From Plantibacter elymi (nom. nud.) (GTDB taxonomy: Bacteria; Actinomycetota; Actinomycetes; Actinomycetales; Microbacteriaceae), in contig NZ_FXWJ01000003.1 of assembly GCF_900177795.1 (NCBI RefSeq), positions 434,001-498,000 on the forward strand: a DNA stretch of 64,000 nt, in the 5' to 3' direction. The translations under genes were made by a program, and so were the position numbers. Of the stretch, positions 62,136 through 64,000 are shown in pieces (the stretch's first letter is position 1; each line of letters opens with the position of its first letter). The notes beneath the pieces were generated by a model. The model had not been told where the DNA came from. It ran no database searches and saw nothing but the letters and a program-made list of their open reading frames with translations.

Positions 62136-62667
62136 GCCTGTCGAAGGGCACACGAACAGACCCCACCCTTCGACAAGCTCAGGGACCGAACGGTTGGGCT
62201 GGCAGGGACCGAACGGGTGCGGCGGCAAGGACCGAACGGGTGGGCCGGCAAGGACCGAACGGGTGGGCCGGCAAGGACCGAACGGTTGGGCTGGCAAGGA
62301 CCGGCCGAGTGAGCGGACAGGGACTGACCGTTCAGAAACGATCAACTCCAACCCCGGTCCCTGAGCCTGTCGAAGGGCACACGGCAAGACCCCACCCTTC
62401 GACAAGCTCAGGGACCGATCGGTTGAGCTGGCAGGGACCGGCCGAGTGAGCAGACAAGGACCGGCCGTTCAGAAACGACCGACTCCAACCCGGTCCCTGA
62501 GCCTGTCGAAGGGCACACGGCAAGACCCCGCCCTTCGACAAGCTCAGGGACCGATTGGTTGGGCTGTCAGGGACCGCCCTTCGACAGGCCCAGGGGCCCG
62601 AGAGGCGAGCGAACAGGGACCGGACAGGTGTGCGGACCGGGAACGCCCTTCGACAAGCTCAGGGCCG
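62127..62667. repeat. REP-like array downstream of the GIY-YIG gene
   Basis: Right/left arm pairs at 62127/62165, 62356/62394 and 62492/62530; an isolated left-type arm at 62576 (CGACAGGCC variant) and another at 62645. The first right arm contains the stop codon of the GIY-YIG gene. A 23-bp tandem repeat (62181-62318) fills the spacer between the first two units. No gene is seen between 62136 and 62722. Confidence 0.93.
62181..62318 (+). repeat. 23-bp tandem repeat, six copies
   Basis: Copies of AGGACCGAACGGGTGGGCCG followed by GCA start at 62181, 62204, 62227, 62250, 62273 and 62296, spaced exactly 23 bp. The first bases of each copy repeat the GGGACCGAACGG edge of the palindrome's left arm, so the tandem probably grew from the arm's outer flank. 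Confidence 0.9.
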
Positions 62668-62722
62668 GCCCGCGCGCTCCCGGCTGGGAGACGATCGGGT
62701 GGCCTCCCAGCCGATGCGCACG

Positions 62723-63901
62723 TCACAGCGCGATCGCGCGACCCTCCTCGTGGGAGCGGATCGCCGCTCGGTAGATGTCGTGGGTGAGTGCTGCCTCCTC
62801 AGGACGTGCGGCCCCGAAGCGGTCGCCGAGCGAACCGTGCCGCTCGGCGAGGAACACGGCCCACATCTGCAGGATCGTGTCGGAGAACCCGGACTCGAAG
62901 TTCGGCCCGGTCACCGTCGGCCACACCGACTGGCTGCCCGCGTCGAGCTGCTGCCACACCTGCTCCCGACCGCCACCCGGGATGTCCCGCATCGCGAACA
63001 CCTCGACGAGCTTCGGGTTCTTCGTACTGAACCGGACCCCGCCGTCGAGACCGATCGCCTCGAACTCCCACGTGTTCTTCTGCCCGGGATCGATGCGCTT
63101 CGTCTCCGTCGTCAGCGGGAAGCGGACACCGTCGTGGGTCGCCCAGCTGTGCAGCACGGCGTTGTCCCAGGTGTCGCACGGCACGAGCGAACCATCGGGG
63201 CCGGGACGCTCGGTGACGATGTTCTGCAGCACCCCGTACACGCTCTCGGGTGCCCAGCCGAGCCGCAACGGCACGTGCCAGGTGTGCATCCCGAGGTCGT
63301 TCATCACGCCGGCCTCACCGCAAAACTGCGTCTGGCGCTTCCAGTTGATCTGCTTGCCCCGATCGATGTCGCTCGAGTGCAGGAAACTGTTGCGCGCCTC
63401 GACGATCGTGCCGAGCGCTCCGGATCGCACGTAGTCGATCGCCAGCTGCGCACCCGGGAAGAACGGCATCTCACTCGAACACCGGACGAAACTCTCCGGG
63501 TGCTCGGCCATCGCCGCGAGGACGGACTGCGCGGCCGCCGCGTCGATCCCGAACGGCTTCTCCGCCAGGAGACCCTTCCCAGCGCGGATGACGTCGGTGT
63601 AGATCTGCTCGTGGAGGTCGTGACGCACGGCCACGTAGACGACGTCCACCGACGGGTCGGCGAGCAGCTCGTGGTAATCCGTGGTCTTCGTGACGACCGT
63701 GTCGATCTCGTCGAACCAGTCGAGCGCCGCCGGGTTGATGTCGCAGACGGCGGTCAGTCGCGGTCGCACCGGGTGGTCGATGAGTGCCGGCCAGCGTTGG
63801 ATGGCCGCGGCGATCTCGCGCCCCATGAGTCCGCCGCCGATGATCGCGACGTTGACGCGCTCCGCCGTCGCCCGGTCGGCCGTCACCTGGTCGGCGCTCA
63901 T
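62723..63901 (-). CDS. Gfo/Idh/MocA-family oxidoreductase
   Basis: NAD(P)-dependent sugar or inositol-type dehydrogenase, 392 residues. N-terminal Rossmann motif AIIGGGLMGREIAAAIQRW (about residues 19-37), the family lysine in LLAEKPFGID (about 113), and the central MNDLGMHTWHVPLRLGW stretch with Asp and His at catalytic positions. The substrate is unknown. Its start overlaps the stop of the upstream gene at the window edge by ATGA, so the operon continues beyond 64000. Confidence 0.9.
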   Translation of the reverse strand: MSADQVTADRATAERVNVAIIGGGLMGREIAAAIQRWPALIDHPVRPRLTAVCDINPAALDWFDEIDTVVTKTTDYHELLADPSVDVVYVAVRHDLHEQIYTDVIRAGKGLLAEKPFGIDAAAAQSVLAAMAEHPESFVRCSSEMPFFPGAQLAIDYVRSGALGTIVEARNSFLHSSDIDRGKQINWKRQTQFCGEAGVMNDLGMHTWHVPLRLGWAPESVYGVLQNIVTERPGPDGSLVPCDTWDNAVLHSWATHDGVRFPLTTETKRIDPGQKNTWEFEAIGLDGGVRFSTKNPKLVEVFAMRDIPGGGREQVWQQLDAGSQSVWPTVTGPNFESGFSDTILQMWAVFLAERHGSLGDRFGAARPEEAALTHDIYRAAIRSHEEGRAIAL

Positions 63902-64000
63902 GCGCGAGCCGCCTCGAGGATCGCGAGGCCGGCATCGGCGTCGGCGCCGTCGTGCAGCACCGCCATGAGTGCCGCGGTGATGGCGGCCGGGTGCTCGTGC
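63898..64000 (-). CDS. C-terminal fragment of an upstream operon gene
   Basis: Only the last 34 codons are in the window, ending at TGA 63898-63900, which overlaps the ATG of the Gfo/Idh/MocA gene. The visible end (HEHPAAITAALMAVLHDGAD and an Ala-rich tail) is compatible with the C-terminal helix of a sugar oxidoreductase or isomerase, but no family can be assigned. Coupling to the dehydrogenase suggests the same pathway. Confidence 0.6.
   Translation of the reverse strand, partial: HEHPAAITAALMAVLHDGADADAGLAILEAARA

Noticed and set aside
61545-62405. Minus-strand frame of 286 codons over the GIY-YIG locus
   Set aside because: Composed of translated palindromes (LRQAQGPG and VPELVEG strings) and antisense to the GIY-YIG gene.
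1-64000. tRNA or rRNA genes, prophage, IS transposases
   Set aside because: No cloverleaf or rRNA signatures and no transposase, integrase or phage structural motifs were seen; weak tRNA-like folds cannot be excluded without a covariance search.

Overview
The window is about 64 kb of high-GC (roughly 70%) DNA with densely packed genes. There are many ATGA stop/start overlaps and several start codons sitting just downstream of a TANNNT -10 box. The gene families (MHS-type MFS carrier, GTP-dependent PEPCK with a RamB-like regulator, DUF4192, DUF222-HNH, FrcBCA-like sugar importer) and the intergenic repeats point to an actinobacterium, most likely in or near Microbacteriaceae. That placement is inferred from gene content only. 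I saw no rRNA, tRNA, CRISPR array, prophage or IS transposase.

Layout. 0.4-5.8 kb: glycerol catabolism (glpD, glpF, glpK) with a divergent SorC-type regulator and a shared operator-like motif. 5.9-6.8 kb: two small orphan genes behind an AT-rich promoter. 7.0-10.9 kb: FMN riboswitch and ribD-ribE-ribBA-ribH. 11-31 kb: mostly housekeeping or single genes (MFS carrier, ABC exporter, DUF559 endonuclease-like protein, pckG and its regulator, DUF4192, ThDP enzyme, hydrolase, MMPL transporter, nicotinamidase, GH114 lipoprotein, LysR, LCP ligase, CPBP protease).

31-60 kb is a carbohydrate region. An operon of FGGY kinase, LacD-like aldolase and LacI is followed by an eight-gene operon of ATGA-coupled kinases, aldolase, SDRs and an epimerase-like protein. 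Next come a divergent DeoR plus class II ketose-bisphosphate aldolase, and a LacI-ManA-FrcA-FrcC-FrcB operon whose operators also face a kinase-HAD phosphatase fusion. Last is a mannitol-dehydrogenase/kinase operon divergent from an L-xylulose-reductase-like SDR and another LacI. Two of the three LacI proteins share a recognition helix. Both of their loci carry the same tandem operator pair with centres 34 bp apart, which suggests one cross-wired polyol/ketose regulon.

45-63 kb is dotted with REP-like palindromes built from the arms CCTGAGCCTGTCGAAGGGC and CCCTTCGACAAGCTCAGGG. These form regular arrays around a DUF222-HNH nuclease gene (52.7-54.2 kb) and a GIY-YIG nuclease gene (61.8-62.1 kb), with a T5orf172-type GIY-YIG gene beside the second array. 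A different palindrome, TTCGCCCA-N4-TGGGCGAA, brackets a DUF559/Vsr-like gene at 14.6-15.6 kb. Palindromic repeats that repeatedly enclose lone nuclease genes, analogous to REP/RAYT pairs but with other nuclease folds, are the best candidate here for an undescribed system. The other notable items are the 34-bp operator pairs and a 40-codon leader ORF with a perfect Shine-Dalgarno sequence coupled to a lacI gene.
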